Shown here piece by piece: positions 51,601 through 64,000 of a stretch of DNA of 64,000 bases (positions are counted from its first letter, which is position 1; every line of letters starts with the position of its first letter). The DNA is from Saccoglossus kowalevskii. Its lineage: Eukaryota; Hemichordata; Enteropneusta; Harrimaniidae. The notes beneath the pieces are model-generated. The model saw only the letters and a list, made by a program, of their open reading frames with translations. It had not been told where the DNA came from and made no database searches. The position numbers and the translations under genes are program-made. The stretch covers positions 118,284-182,283 of the forward strand of contig NW_003109103.1 in assembly GCF_000003605.2 (NCBI RefSeq), given 5' to 3'.

Positions 51601-54600
51601 ACCGTTGACAAATCCATGTCTGAGAACTGTCTAGTGAAATGTAATAATGCAATTCTTGATTTTTCCCCACTGTTGAATTTAATTCATTATTTAATTAGTC
51701 GGGTACATTGAACAGACATTAGCATGATGTAACTAAATTTCAAATAAAACATTCATACTACATGTACCTGAAGTAAATCAATCAAGAGTATTCCATTCTT
51801 GCGCAGACGTAGCTATAGCTATTGGTCTATTTTTAGCATTTTGAAGGGAGCCCTCACTGTTGTTAAGCTGTTAGTGTTAGTTAATAATTGTGATGGTTAT
51901 ATAGAAAAATAAAATAGGCATATATTTGAAATATATAAAAAAAATTATTGCAAGTTTTCAGTGTATTTTGAACACCACTGATTCAGCTCCTGCTTTTGGT
52001 CTATTTCAGTGAATTTGGGTTTCTGTAAATTTATCAACTTTATACATATTTGCTGAACACATTTATGCGTTATAATTGGTAGTGACAATTGTAACAGTAT
52101 GTAATAAGTCATCAAAAAAACAATTTGAGAGCACAAAATATTCGTACTACAGATGCAAATAAATGGTCATCTAATTTACTCTGGTATCTTATTCATGTTA
52201 ATTGAGTTGAAACAAGATTACAATTCTGCATATTATGAATACAAAAATATAGCCAGTCTTTTAAAAAGAAAATCCTGTGACCAGCAGATGTTGCTTGTTG
52301 TACCATTTATTGTACCTTTGTCTTCAAGCAAATTGTTTGATGGACAGTCTTGAATATAGAATGAAATCAAATGACTGACCTGTCTGTCTTAATTATGGCT
52401 ATTTACCTGTTATTCAGTTTACTCTAGAAGCTGACCACTCTAACAATGTCTTTGAGTGAAAACTTGAGAAAAGAACTAATGACCTACTTGCTGAATTTGC
52501 ATACATCTTTTTTTTTTATGTGAAATCGTAAAATGTTTTAGAGTTTACTACACCTATGCAGTGGATAAAGTAATAAGATTTTGAGCAGAATTGCTGCAGC
52601 AATTAAGTTAAATAGAAGGTCATGTGTTCATAAGTAGTCTTGGGTGCGATAGTAAAATTTCCCTTGTGTTTTATAGTGGTTTTATTCATCAGTCAGCAGT
52701 AAAAAAAAAAAATCGATCACTATCGCGGGGATATAAATGGCATTTATACTCAGTTATGCAGTGACTCAGAAAACAGACTCGTACTTCAAGAAATCACTAA
52801 TACAGTTGTTTATTTATCCTGCTTCTCAGGCCATCACTTTACATGTACTTTTAGTTTTGATTTACTTGGGATGTATTAAGTGTGCTGCCGAGTTGTCTCT
52901 AAATATTGCTTGCTGCGTTAAGAATATGAAAGAAGATAAAACCCTTGTTATTAAATTTCTTATCAACTTCTAACCGAGTAGCGAGACTGTCGCTATCAAT
53001 GCATGTGAGAATCTTAAAAAAGACTGATGAATTATTGATATCACTTATCGGTTTTCTACGATGCCATCTACCTTTTACCATAATGAAATGTAATGAATTG
53101 AAAATACTTTACACGGCAGAATACATACAATCCACTATTTCTGTTACAATCACACAAAAACAAAATTGTGTGCCTTTTTTAAAAGTATTTCGTACATTAT
53201 AATTTGAGCATGACTTTTTGATGTGGACCATTCCAATATCATTGGAGGGGTATGAATATCTAAAAAAACATGTACTTTGAAAGGGTTAATTATTTGCCTG
53301 TGTAATAGAATGGTAGTGTAACACAGCCAGCATTGAAAACATATTTTTTTGATTGAAATACATGCATGGGTTTAATTTAATTCCCTCACCCTGTCAGCTG
53401 GATGTTAGACCCTGTCAACTGCCGGAAATTTTAATTGATGTGTATGGACTATGTCTACCTTTACTGTGATTTATCATCAGCTGTTCCCAAGTATCCAGTA
53501 TTTGAAATTAAGTGATTGGGCATTTTCTAACTTTAAAATATCTGCTGTCTTTTCATCAGTCACTGGAGCCTGTCACTCACAGATTGTTTGTATTTAAGCT
53601 TTTAATTTCACAATTCTTTTCTCATTTTGACAGCTTCAATCCCTCATAAGTTAATGCCAGGGCGGATCTAGAGATAACAGGCTAACTATATTTTTTATCA
53701 ATAATTCATATTTCCACATTTTGCCGAATATTTCAAAATCAAGTATTTTTGAATTCTTATGACTCAAATCTTTGTTGTCTGAAAATGACATCTGATGCTA
53801 CAAATAAAATCTCAATAAATCTTGCTTTCATCATTCAGTAATCAGAAGAATTTTAATGCCCTAATAAATTTAATTTTGAGAGGAAAGTAGTGTCAGTTTT
53901 ATCATGAATGGAGCCATATATTTTCATTCAGCATCTTGTGAATTCTGAAATCCCAAGTGTTTGTGTGGTCTCGTAACTATTGCTTATAATCATTCTTATA
54001 TTGAGCCAATATGCAACCAATTTGTCGGCAGTATCACAAAACTCATACTCACAAATTAAGATATTACTGAAATGGTAGTATTCAATTTATGGCTGCGAGC
54101 CCTATTGTCTGCACTGCAGAGTAATTACCTCCCGTATTATCTGCCAGATTAATTTGCCAGTCTGCTAGTACTGTTGTAATGGATAAAAAAGCCACCTTAC
54201 ACTGCTGTTTTATCAATGAGATATTGCATTTTTTTTTTCTCTGTCATCTGTTTTACTCTACAGTCAGTATATGGCCTGTATGTAGACCCTGGTTAGATTG
54301 ATTCCATAGGGAATGCACCATATTGCACCATATACATTTAGAAGTGATGTCACCAGAGCAAAGGTGTCACATCCAATTTTCCAGTGATATAGACCACTAA
54401 CACATTATGTTTGTTATCTATAATACATGCACCTTATTGTGGCGTGCCCAGAAGAAAATTAAATCATAGTAAAAGCTGTAATACAATTGGCCTTGTCCAT
54501 ATTGTTTTGGCATGTTATCTATATCACAGGCAGGAACTCTGTGGATTACATAGATGAAGCTTTGGCTTAAAGCAGTTGGACAGTTCCCCATAATGAAACT

Positions 54601-54800
54601 GGTATGATTCAATTTATGTTTGATATACATTGTATGTACACTATTATTCAATAAATTAATATCTTAATTGAACGCTGTTTGGTGATAATAAAAGTAGGCG
54701 TGAGCAGTTTGATATATTTTAGGTATCTTCTTGTTGTGATTGTGGTATAGTGGGGAAAATTCATGTCCGCAATACATTTTGCCAATTCGCTTTTAGAAAG

Positions 54801-54815
54801 GGAGCCCTCTAGTGA
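54801..54815 (-). promoter_or_regulatory. CTCF-like motif candidate
   Basis: The reverse complement TCACTAGAGGGCTCC agrees with the bilaterian CTCF consensus CCASYAGRKGGCRSY at 13 of 15 positions. It is intronic in KIF26, and occupancy is unknown. Confidence 0.25.
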
Positions 54816-55013
54816 TGGTATTTTGTGAAGTGTGAATACAAAGGTTGTAGTTTGTTGAAATAGTGTTGCCAGTGTAGTGTTTTTTGTGTAAACATTTAAT
54901 TTGTAACATAAAACTACCAACTGACAGCATATGCATATAATTCCATATTAGCATTATTAGCTGCTAATTCCATATTCTAGAATCAATTCTAGTTCAATGG
55001 CCAAAGGAGATGA

Positions 55014-55039
55014 GGGGAGGGGAGGGGAGGGGAGGGGGG
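55014..55039 (+). repeat. GGGGA repeat with G-quadruplex potential
   Basis: Four runs of four G and a final run of six, each separated by a single A, on the sense strand of KIF26 intron 4. The geometry satisfies the usual G-quadruplex pattern. Confidence 0.85.
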
Positions 55040-58000
55040 TTATTTTACTAGTACTGTATTTAGTAAATTAAAGGTCCCTCGATGTCTTTCGTACAAATTT
55101 AATATAATATTTACTGGTTTCAGACTAAAGTAAGGCTATGGAGTTCTAATCCATTTGGTCATATTTTTTGATGAACGTTCATACATTAATCTGCTTAGGT
55201 AATCCTTACTACTAATGTGTCTCAAATTTCAGATGTGAATGCTACAATGTTTCTATGACTTCACAAAATGTCATCGTACCACAGTTTTACATATTATTTT
55301 GTCTAGTTGACATTAAACATTTCAAGCTCTGTGAGGCTAACATTGAACATACAATTTCGTGTGGTTGACATTGACAAACTAGAGTCGTGTGTATACAGTA
55401 TGAATGAACTGATTATATGGATAAACTAATCTCCTTGTCATGCTTTGTTTTATCTTTCAAGCATATCTTGAAAAAATATTTAAAATTACTGGTAGATTTC
55501 ATATTCGTTTATTGACCCTGTTTGATTCACTAATTAAAAAAAATATTATCTCCACATAATCCTTGAGCCTATGTAAATCAGTTGTAAATTTAATTAGTTT
55601 ATCAGTCATTTACAATTCACGTCATTCCAGGTCTTCTCAATTTTGAAGTTGACAAATTTGGTTAATTAATTTCACTCGTGATGAGCTTCATTATGCAGCA
55701 AAGTGTGTTGATTGACGATGCTGTATCATTTGCCGGTAAATGGGGTATTTGAAAGTACCCAACGGCAGTACTGGATTGTGATTGGCTGGGCAACTGCCAT
55801 TGATCACATACTTTGTCATATTTATAGTGATAGTGTTGTGCGATAGGGATTGTGTCAATGTATCCAATACAGCAAAGTCGTGTGGATTAGTCTGTGGAGC
55901 ACCTTAGCAATCTTGCAGTCTCCCTCAACCTTGATGAAACATTTTTAACACTGATGGCCGATGATTAGAAACAGCCTGATGAACCATGATTAAGGGGTAG
56001 GTAACTGTAACGTTGTTGGTAACTTTCCATTCTATTTCTCATTACCTTCTTGCCATGCTCGTCAGTTTGACTGACTGGGTCGTGATCATAGCTTGACTAA
56101 GGTTTATTGTTTTGTTTGGAATTTTCTATTGTCAATGGCTACAAAAGACGACAACATGCTTTTCAACATCACACTGCAGGCAACAAGACCACTAGAATGG
56201 TAACTTTTATATTCTTTCATTACTTTGATTGACAGCTTGCCAATCAAATTTGTATTTTCTCTCTTGTCTAAGCCTCATTACTAAAACAGACAGCAATAAA
56301 ATAAACACCACAACTATGATAGGTGATCTATTTATATAAACAGTGATGGTTGAAACGGATTCTTTGTTGTACTTTATATATAGTGTAAATGTATCTTTAT
56401 CATACCATGCATGTCAGAGGCCCTCCTAAGCAGTTGTTTCACCTGCTCAATTGTGACATATCAGTTTTATTTTTACTACATTGGCATCTTGAGGCATTTT
56501 ACCCATTTTGTTCTGCCAAGGACATTTTAAAGTTGCGTGCGAAGCCCATCAAGTGTCATTTTAAAGCAAATCTATCACTATTTCAGATAAATTAGTTAAA
56601 AATCAGTACTTAGAGTGAAATGTAATTTGTCATCTAATCTCTAGAGGGATTTGTTTTCTATTTGGAACGTCAAGGAGTTAGGACATTGCAATTGTTGTTC
56701 GGTTGATTCTATTCTTTTACTATTGAGAAAAATCTTTCGATGAATATGATGAAATTACTGAAAATTTTCATGCATACATGTAGCAATACAGATTTTCAAT
56801 GCAACCAAGTTGCGGTTATTTATATCCAGTTCAAATTACATTTTGTGTTTACACTTAAATATACTGATACTTACTTGTGAATCTGTATATTATACCTTGT
56901 GCAAATTGTTTTTGTTTTATCCATACTGAGAAGCAAAAACATTTTTGAAAATGCTTTTTCCTTTGAGATATTGGTTATCAGATAATGTGTGCAGTGTGCC
57001 ATAGATCATGGTTCTTGTTAAGTAAAAACAAACGCTATCATTCGATCCAGACTGAATGTCTACTAATGCTAAAATTGTATGAAGAAGTGAACAACTTTAT
57101 TCCGCCTGAGTGGTCAGCTTCAGTAGACATAGAGAAGTGTGGTTCGTAAGAAATACAATCATGAAATTCAATAAAAGTGAGAGTGGTTTTAAATAACATT
57201 GGTTGTGATTGCTCCAGCTTGTCCATATCAATTGTTCCAATGGACTCGATTAGCCAATTTTCGTGTGTACAATATGAAAAGCTACCAATTTGTGTTTTGA
57301 ATGACGCTGCTTTGTGAGTCGGCTCACTGTCGGTGGGGATTCTGCTGTTTTTCATACAGCGTATGCCGGCCTTTGTGTGGGGACAACAAAAAACTATTAC
57401 ACGCCACTGCATTGTTGGATTTATTCAGCAACTGCATGGACATCATTCAGTTCTGTCTTGCTAGCTGTCATGTGTATAACCAGATCACTATCTGCCGCGT
57501 TGAACTAAGTCACCCACACTTTTCACCACATTTTGGGATTGGTTACCGGGTTTCGACTGAATACCATGCTCCCAGTGGCACACCTCTCCTGCAGGTGGGA
57601 TACCTTCAATGTTTTCCTAAAATTTCCCTTTCCAATCAACTACTTTGTATCTCCCTAGTGAGCATCTCAGTTTTCAATAATTAAGTGTAAACACAATGTT
57701 TCTGTTTGGATCTTAATTGTATGAGTAGAAATAGTTCAGTAAGTTATCCTGAGAATCAAATGTAAAATTGTACAAGCAATTTTATGTAAGAATAATGGTT
57801 TCTACTTCAGAATTCGTGAAACGGACTGCAACGTTGCCACTTCACTACAGCTTATCCTGTCCATTTTGCAAATGGAAAAGTTAGTAATGGCATAACTACA
57901 GTATATTCTCTTACAAGCAATTCATAGTTTAGATGTCTTCTTGTCCACTTCAGTGTCCAAGAGGACCACCTAAGTTTGATTTCTATGTAAATGAGTGATT

Positions 58001-59913
58001 GACAGGCGTTAGGAATGCTCCATATATGAATGTACAGTATAGCATAAATATTTCTTTTAATTCAGTGCAGTGTGTAGTGTTGTTGTGTTGGTGATTTGGC
58101 AAGCATCAATGTTTTCCACTCTTTCAACTAGTGTATTTAAATTGTCACCCCCTGTCATTCACTATACTTGTTAATGGTATATCACAATAAAAAGTAGACC
58201 ATCAGAGCTTTATTCCCACACCCTGTAAAGCACTCTATTTTACTCCGTTTCCTGTTTTCGTATTTTTCGCTGCATAGATTGCTGTCAGGCATACATTTTT
58301 TTTAATCGTTACAACATGCAACATACAAAGTGCGACAGCATGCACGCAGCTGAATTAAATGTCTGTCCCTGTTACAACCGCTCAACGACTCCTTCCCAGA
58401 AGATTACCAAGGCATGTGGATACATTAGGATTTATCCCGGGTTATAGTACACTGATGAAGTCCACACTTGTTCAAAAGGCTTACACATTTTGTATTTATT
58501 GAAGGCTCACAACATTGTTGTACTTTGAACAGCATTAAAAGTAGGGATAATACTGGAAACAGTAATCCTCTATACTGAACTAAAACACACACAACCATTT
58601 GTGTACTTATCTGCTCACCTGGGTTGGTGTAGTGTGACTGGAATTCCAATGAAGGTGATTGAATTTACATATCGTTACTTTGCTCATGCAATTCTGCAAC
58701 GGATGGTGTCATGTATAGGTTGATTTTAAAAATCTAAAGCATACATATCATGTATGCACGAGCATTTCCTCATGTTTATTGTGTAAATTAAAAGAAAGAT
58801 GAAACTGGGAAATTAAAATTCTTGTACAGCTGTGGTGTTTTTTCTTTTTTTTTCTTTTTTTTAATAGACTGATATAAAATTACCTGTATCAAGTTAGCCA
58901 CGTTATGAAAAAGATTGGCAAATATAAACCTTGGTTTATTTATTTTTTTTTCCTCCTGTCAATCTCCATCTAGAAATGGTTGAGGGAAATTAGTTTTAAT
59001 TTGCATCCCAGAATAAACTGCAGTAGCAGAGGACATCTAGTATTTCTGTAAGAACAAACACTCCCATTTGGCGTCTCCTAGTCTGTTTGTTTTGTTTGCC
59101 ATTAAATGTTACATGGAAAAGAGCATTTCCTCAGTGACTATTCTTCTATTTACCTTGACTGTACTTGGTTTTTTTTTTTTGGTCAACACATCTGCTTTCC
59201 GTTAGCCCTGGTTATTCTTATTCTCATATTTATAACAAAGAGGAAGGAAGATCAATTAAAGTATTCACTATTTGTCCTTCTACTTACGTCTACAAGGGTA
59301 AATTTGTCAGCAGAGCAAAACAGCAATTGTTACATGACGAATGAAGGGTTGCGTACTATTTGAAACTAACCAACCTAGGTTGGCGTAACATGGTATTGTT
59401 ATAAATTATGTCCATAATAATGATAGTTTGTTTTCATTCCCCCTATTGTATCAAGTATTATGGAACAACCCACTCTTTAAAATGATAAGAAATTAACTGA
59501 TAATATAGGTTAAATTATTAAATAAATAGGTGTGTTGAAAATAATAATTTTGAGTTAAAATGATATTATTTTTATTCATGCAAAAGATAATTAAGTTTTT
59601 ATTTTTTTTTGTATATATGAGCTACTGGATTGTTACATTATTAGGCATTTGATATTGATACTAAAAATGTTATTGACAAGGTTTTTTTTTTCACTGAAAT
59701 TCAGCCAATCAACACTTTCATCACTTAATTAATGCAGTACTAACTTTTCATGTGTCATTGATGACAATATGTTGAATCAACATCCAATAACACTTTAAAT
59801 TTGTTTCTACTATAAATTAGTAAATAATAAAAATTTCACTCTTTCAAGCTGAAAATGTATTAAGGTTATTTAAACTTCATTATCATATTTTATTTAATTT
59901 GTTTTTTTTACAG

Positions 59914-60097
59914 GGCTGCACAAAAATTGAATTTGACTTCCAAAAAAAAGAAGAAACAGACATATCCCCAAGAACCTGTGAATCCAGAGCCCCCGGTTTT
60001 CCCAACTAACTTTGGAGATTGTCTCCTGAAAAATTCGCCACCGGCACCACCATGCCTGTTGAGAAGTGGCCGAAGGGAAAATCCAGGAATGGGAAAG
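59914..60097 (+). CDS. KIF26: KIF26 exon 5: AAQKLNL basic block and PPAPPCLLR, just before the motor domain
   Basis: The acceptor TTTTTTTACAG ends at 59913 and the donor GTAAGG starts at 60098. The exon is 184 bases, entering at phase 2 and leaving at phase 0. It completes Arg and continues AAQKLNLTSKKKKK, then PEPPVFPTNFGDCLLKNS, then PPAPPCLLRSGRRENPGMGK. This tracks KIF26B (AAQKLNLxSKKKKH, EPPLFATSFSGIL, PPAPPCLLR, GLGK) almost block for block, as I recall that protein. The lysine run could act in nuclear import or microtubule contact. In vertebrates GLGK runs straight into VKVMLRI, the first strand of the motor domain. No acceptor followed by such a sequence is visible before the window ends, so the protein is truncated here by the window and not by mutation. 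Confidence 0.95.
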
Positions 60098-63000
60098 GTA
60101 AGGCTACTACATCACTTATTTAATGCAATGTGTAATAAAAGAAGAATTGTGGAGGGCCATTATTGGACAAATGTGTCAATATTTTCAATATTAATATTTC
60201 ACGTTTCCTCACTTTATATTCACAATCGTGTTTCTTGTGTTGAAAATTTCTAAGGGACAAATTGCATTCTGGGATCTAACACATAAATACTACCTAAAGC
60301 TTGTTTAATAGGTGAGATCACATGACTTTTTTGGCCAATCATTGTTGTTTAAATGATCACTTCTTTTATCGCGGTGAACATATGAACTAATATGTTTGAT
60401 TCAGTTTAAAAGAAAACGATACAATAATATGTAAAAATTAATTTTTTTGCCCCCCCCCCCCCTCAATGTTTTGTGCGGCTATCTTTTGAGTGACAGTTTA
60501 TCAACTAGATATGGCATATACAGCATGGTAACAAGAATGAACTCTGTAATTTAGTTAACTTCTTGGAATTAATTTTGGAACCCATTGGAAAATAAAATTA
60601 ATAGCTGCAACCGTTTATTGCTCAACGTTTAATTAAATACGTTGCGAGCTAATCTCTTTATCATAGCTGAAATCCAGACAATAACATTGAAATAAAAATA
60701 TTAGCAAACCAAGGGTGAAACCTTTAGTGAGACTCACTTTCTGAATAATCACGCAACTAAAAGAAATCTTAAATTAAGTTTTTCATCACCGGTGAGATGA
60801 GTTGTCATGAATTTTATTGAAAAAATACCTTGGATGTTATTAAAACACTGTCTTGATCTGTAACACCCGCTTTCTCACACTATCTTGCTTCTAATGCATG
60901 ACTTTCTCTAAACATATTCAGTGTAACAATTAGTTGTTCATAAATGTAAAAAAAAAACACTGGCTTGGCTAGTGTAATAAGGATAAGATTGGGCAACTGA
61001 TTTGGGAGGTCGAGTTAGTATGAGAACACTGTATCGATAAGTAACTGATTTAGAAGGGCAAGTTCGTATCAGAACAGCAGTAAAATAAATGAGGGATTAC
61101 TTGTAAAGGAAAACTGACCATGACAACTGATGTCTTTGTGGGCTTGTCATTTTGTCTGTACAAATCTCTTAATCAGATTAACTTGCACAGGTTTTGTATT
61201 TGCAATGAGTCTGAGTAGAGCATAAGAACGTAAACGTCCATACACTGTCAACTAAATTGCTCACATAAAAATAAACTAATCTTTCCTTGACTTCCTCATT
61301 CAAGTGAATTCAGCGTTACATCATAGCCATGCACAACACAGTCTAACAGTGACATTCTTTCATCTCTTTAATAAATGTGTGTGACAGTCCTATTCATACA
61401 AGCGTTGCTTTGATTTACCACCCCTACAGATTCAGCTCAACTATTTTCCTCTAGAGAATTAACAACAACCAAAAAGCCAAAATTAGGCCTACCACAAATT
61501 TAAATTTTTCAAACCATGAGCCCCTCTCATAAAATTCTGGATTTGTACATTTCAGCAAGAGCTGCAAGTTTATCCAATACTACTGGTAATAATTAATTTG
61601 AAATCAGAGGAAACCCTCTAAATCATTAGAGAACGTGACTGGAAGATAATTCTGTATTTTCTCACTCTGCATAATTGTGTGCATTTCCAGAGCAACAGAG
61701 CAATAATTAGATTGCTAAAACTGTTATAGGAGTGATGGCCTCGATTAAATGTTGGAAATTTCACTAGCATGGAAAATAAATCTATCAGTATGAAAGAATT
61801 CTTTTTATTTTGTTATTTTTTCGCTTCAGGAGTAACTTGTTGCAATGAATTGGCTTGATCTGTTTTTCTTAACACAAGTACCAATAACCTATCTGTATGC
61901 AGGCTGAGAGAATTTTCCCCCTTTTCTGTTAGTGAATTGACTGACACCTTTATTCCATTCACTAGAAACTGATCAAGCTTTTGTCAGGCTTCAAAGATTA
62001 TCCGAGGAAAAGAAAAAGGTAGCATAAACAATGTTGCCTGCATTTATACCAACCATTTCATGTAACTTTCTTGCTTGACAAAATCCATAGCCGATCACAA
62101 ATTGAATTTCCACTGTCCCTTTCATGGGAATTTTCGTGGTGTACTATCCAAATCTCCAACCATGATGCATTGCAAGTGCCTAGGTAGAAGCACCCAGATT
62201 AATTGCCATTTCAAAAGCACTAAATTCATAACCACGTAGTAAATATTTTCACTGCAGTAGTTGCTAAAGGGGAATACCGGTGAACAGAGTCCTGTCACAT
62301 ATTGATGTCAGATCTGCCAATAAGCTTTTATGTGGATTAGTACCCCTCCCTATCCCTCCCCTAAAGCTTGATCTTTTTATGGCCTTTCTTTTAAATTTTC
62401 CACCCTTGTGTGCTTCAATGAGTGGCTGTAATTATGCTCAGTTTGTTTCTTTTCACACTTTCATTAGATGGAAAGTTGATTGCCCAGCTAAAGCATTTTA
62501 CCCTGTATCCATATGTCATTCATGAGTTGGGGCACGTGAAAGGTCCTATTATACTTGTTGTTCCAGATCAATTGAATCTGTTATAGAAACAGTTTCAAAG
62601 GCTCTAGAGGGAACCAGAGTGCAAAAAAAAAACCTAAACATTTCAGCTTCATCCCCTACTGGTATTTAGTTTCATACTGGTGGCTATGAATACATTCTTG
62701 CTAAGCCCCCAATGATTGACATTTACAATCTTGACCCACCTCCCATCTCCTACTGTTTACCCCTTGACACATTAAAGGTCTAATCGTTTTCTCTGCCTCA
62801 GCAGTAAAGCATTTTACTCCTTTGCTTAAAACAGATTGACATGCCTTAATTATTGAATGAAGGCAGAGTAGTAGATATATCTAAAAATATCAAAGTGTGA
62901 CCAAATCAAATTTATTGTGTGATTAAAAATGACATGTAAAAGGCAACTGTAAATTGATAGAGATAACCACATAAAAAGAAACAACATCACCTGTGAAGAG

Positions 63001-64000
63001 AATTTCAATGCCAGATAAAAAAAAAAAAAAAATACTGAGTACTTCAGAATTCCTGTAGATAGTGAAATCATCAGGCCAGGCATTCTTTCTTTTATTGGAT
63101 GTTCAAAGTGAATGTAAAAGCTTTTATTCCACGTACAATTCTGATAATTCAATTATTCAACGAAAAGAGAGGCTTAAAAGTCCACGAGCATGACAGAGCA
63201 TTATCAGTTGCAGTTGCAGCATCACTGTATGATTTTAACCACATTTCATTTCAGCAGCTAACACCTTTTTACCATCACCTTCCTGCATCCTTCAAGGACC
63301 CTAATTATCTTTAATTGGCGATAATTACCTATTCAAAAATCAATTACAGAAGTTTGAAAGGTTTAAGTTTACAGGAAATACATTTTACAAATAACTAAAC
63401 AAAATGTAGCATTCACAAGGCATTTGAAAAGGAATAGATTTTCTTGAGAAGTTTTCCCAATGACAATTTTGAGAAGTCAAGCTATGCTGCATACAAATTT
63501 TTCCAATTGCAAATTATAGCTAATGCAATCACCCAGGGTAGCTTGGATGGAGAAAATTGCTGAAATTGGTCAATCAACTCAATTTTCCGTAATTTCACTC
63601 TATTTGCTGAAACTGACATTTATATGTGCACGCCATTCTTAAACTACATTACTGTGATGTATACTTTAGAAGGCGCCAGTTTATACGAGTCGTCAAAAAA
63701 ACATTCACAGTCTTGATCTCTCCCGGCGTATCAATATAGGCAATTTAGTGAAAGCATTTCATTTTGTGGAACTACTCCATCATGAATTATATAAATCTAT
63801 GTAGAATGCCAGTTATAATTGTATTACAATGGACGAAGCAATTGACTCAGGCCTCAGAACTCTGCCACAGTTGATTCTGTATCACCTATTGTGTAAACAA
63901 ATGACACTTAGATATATAGGCACAGTAATATATACATAGTAAACAGTGGAAAATGAAAGTGGTTGGCTCCCCTTCATTTCTTGGATAAACACTGCAACAA
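60098..64000 (+). other. KIF26 intron after exon 5, running off the window
   Basis: I searched for an acceptor followed by a VKVMLRI-like motor-domain start and found none. A C13 run and A/T homopolymers are present. The motor exons must lie further downstream. Confidence 0.7.
60450..60462. repeat. C13 homopolymer
   Basis: Thirteen C directly after a T7 run, in the intron following exon 5. Confidence 0.9.

Larger units (their letters stand above)
48689..59913 (+). other. KIF26 intron between exons 4 and 5
   Basis: An 11.2 kb CpG-poor intron. Apart from the GGGGA repeat at 55.0 kb and the CTCF-like motif at 54.8 kb I see only A/T-rich sequence with T and A homopolymers. Frames at 50.5-50.8 kb and 57.0-57.7 kb lack homology and overlap on both strands. 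Confidence 0.7.
25345..60097 (+). other. KIF26: KIF26-type atypical kinesin gene, 5' portion (partial at the right edge)
   Basis: Five exons on the + strand encode, in order, the conserved N-terminal blocks that I recall from vertebrate KIF26A/KIF26B: an MNSVA start, a WCEHC knuckle, a KLQVP block leading to an RCEVCATHLNQLKQEA knuckle, a QAQQYLEG block, and SFFARAAQKLNL followed by PPAPPCLLR and GMGK. Junction phases are 0 (25982/43845), 0 (44291/48513) and 2 (48688/59914), and all are compatible. The only awkward junction is between the first two exons. The kinesin motor domain, expected directly after GMGK, is not found between 60098 and 64000, so it lies downstream of the window. In vertebrates KIF26 proteins are microtubule-binding atypical kinesins with little or no motor ATPase activity, linked to GDNF/RET-GRB2 signalling (KIF26A) and Wnt5a-ROR signalling and kidney development (KIF26B). 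The family assignment is strong. A function in this species is only inferred. Confidence 0.93.

Noticed and set aside
61988-62020. Exon-like segment TTTTGTCAG | GCTTCAAAG... | GTAGCA after exon 5 (about 31 bases).
   Set aside because: Vertebrate KIF26 has no insertion between GLGK and the motor domain, the pyrimidine tract is weak, and the encoded residues match nothing.
1-64000. Searches by eye for tRNA B-box/A-box pairs, reverse transcriptase or transposase motifs, LTR pairs and CRISPR-like arrays.
   Set aside because: Isolated GGTTCGA-like strings (near 1553, 26449 and 27254) have no partner box. No protein motif of a retroelement or transposase, and no regularly spaced repeat array, was found.

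Overview
The window is eukaryotic, and specifically animal, DNA. Coding sequence sits in short exons with consensus GT-AG borders, introns run from under 0.3 kb to about 18 kb, and there are microsatellites, small inverted-repeat transposon relics and two assembly gaps of about 140 N. One protein-coding gene is recognisable: the 5' part of a KIF26-type atypical kinesin (orthologue of vertebrate KIF26A/KIF26B), on the + strand. The motor domain lies beyond the right edge. CpG is near normal in one half and strongly depleted in the other, a mosaic pattern typical of invertebrates with gene-body methylation. I cannot name the species; an invertebrate bilaterian is my best guess.

Layout: 1-25.3 kb has no recognisable gene. 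It holds simple repeats, one gap, and a very good match to the RFX X-box at 8.67 kb. At 25.3-26.0 kb are two KIF26 exons, encoding an N-terminus that begins MNSVA and a first CxxC knuckle. A 17.9 kb intron follows. Inside it, at 33.3-34.25 kb, lie two small DNA-transposon relics (one with perfect 7-bp target-site repeats), a gap and a TA tract. The base composition changes here: my hand counts give 30 CpG in bases 1-600 and 22 in 33001-33600, but 7 in 34321-34920 and 6 in 36001-36600. Just inside the CpG-poor domain, at 35.8 kb, is an exon-like ORF with a strong start context, a TATA-like box upstream and a phase-0 donor. It reads as an alternative first exon. Further KIF26 exons lie at 43.8, 48.5 and 59.9 kb. 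The last ends in GMGK, where vertebrate KIF26 runs directly into the motor domain.

How it works together: as assembled, the locus seems able to make two KIF26 N-termini. One starts at 25.4 kb and carries two copies of a C-E-x-C-x-T-x-L-x3-K-x2-A motif, likely a zinc-binding pair. The other starts at 35.8 kb and replaces the first copy with an unrelated 64-residue leader. The CpG step near the second start suggests that the downstream promoter is the one active in the germ line. That is an inference.
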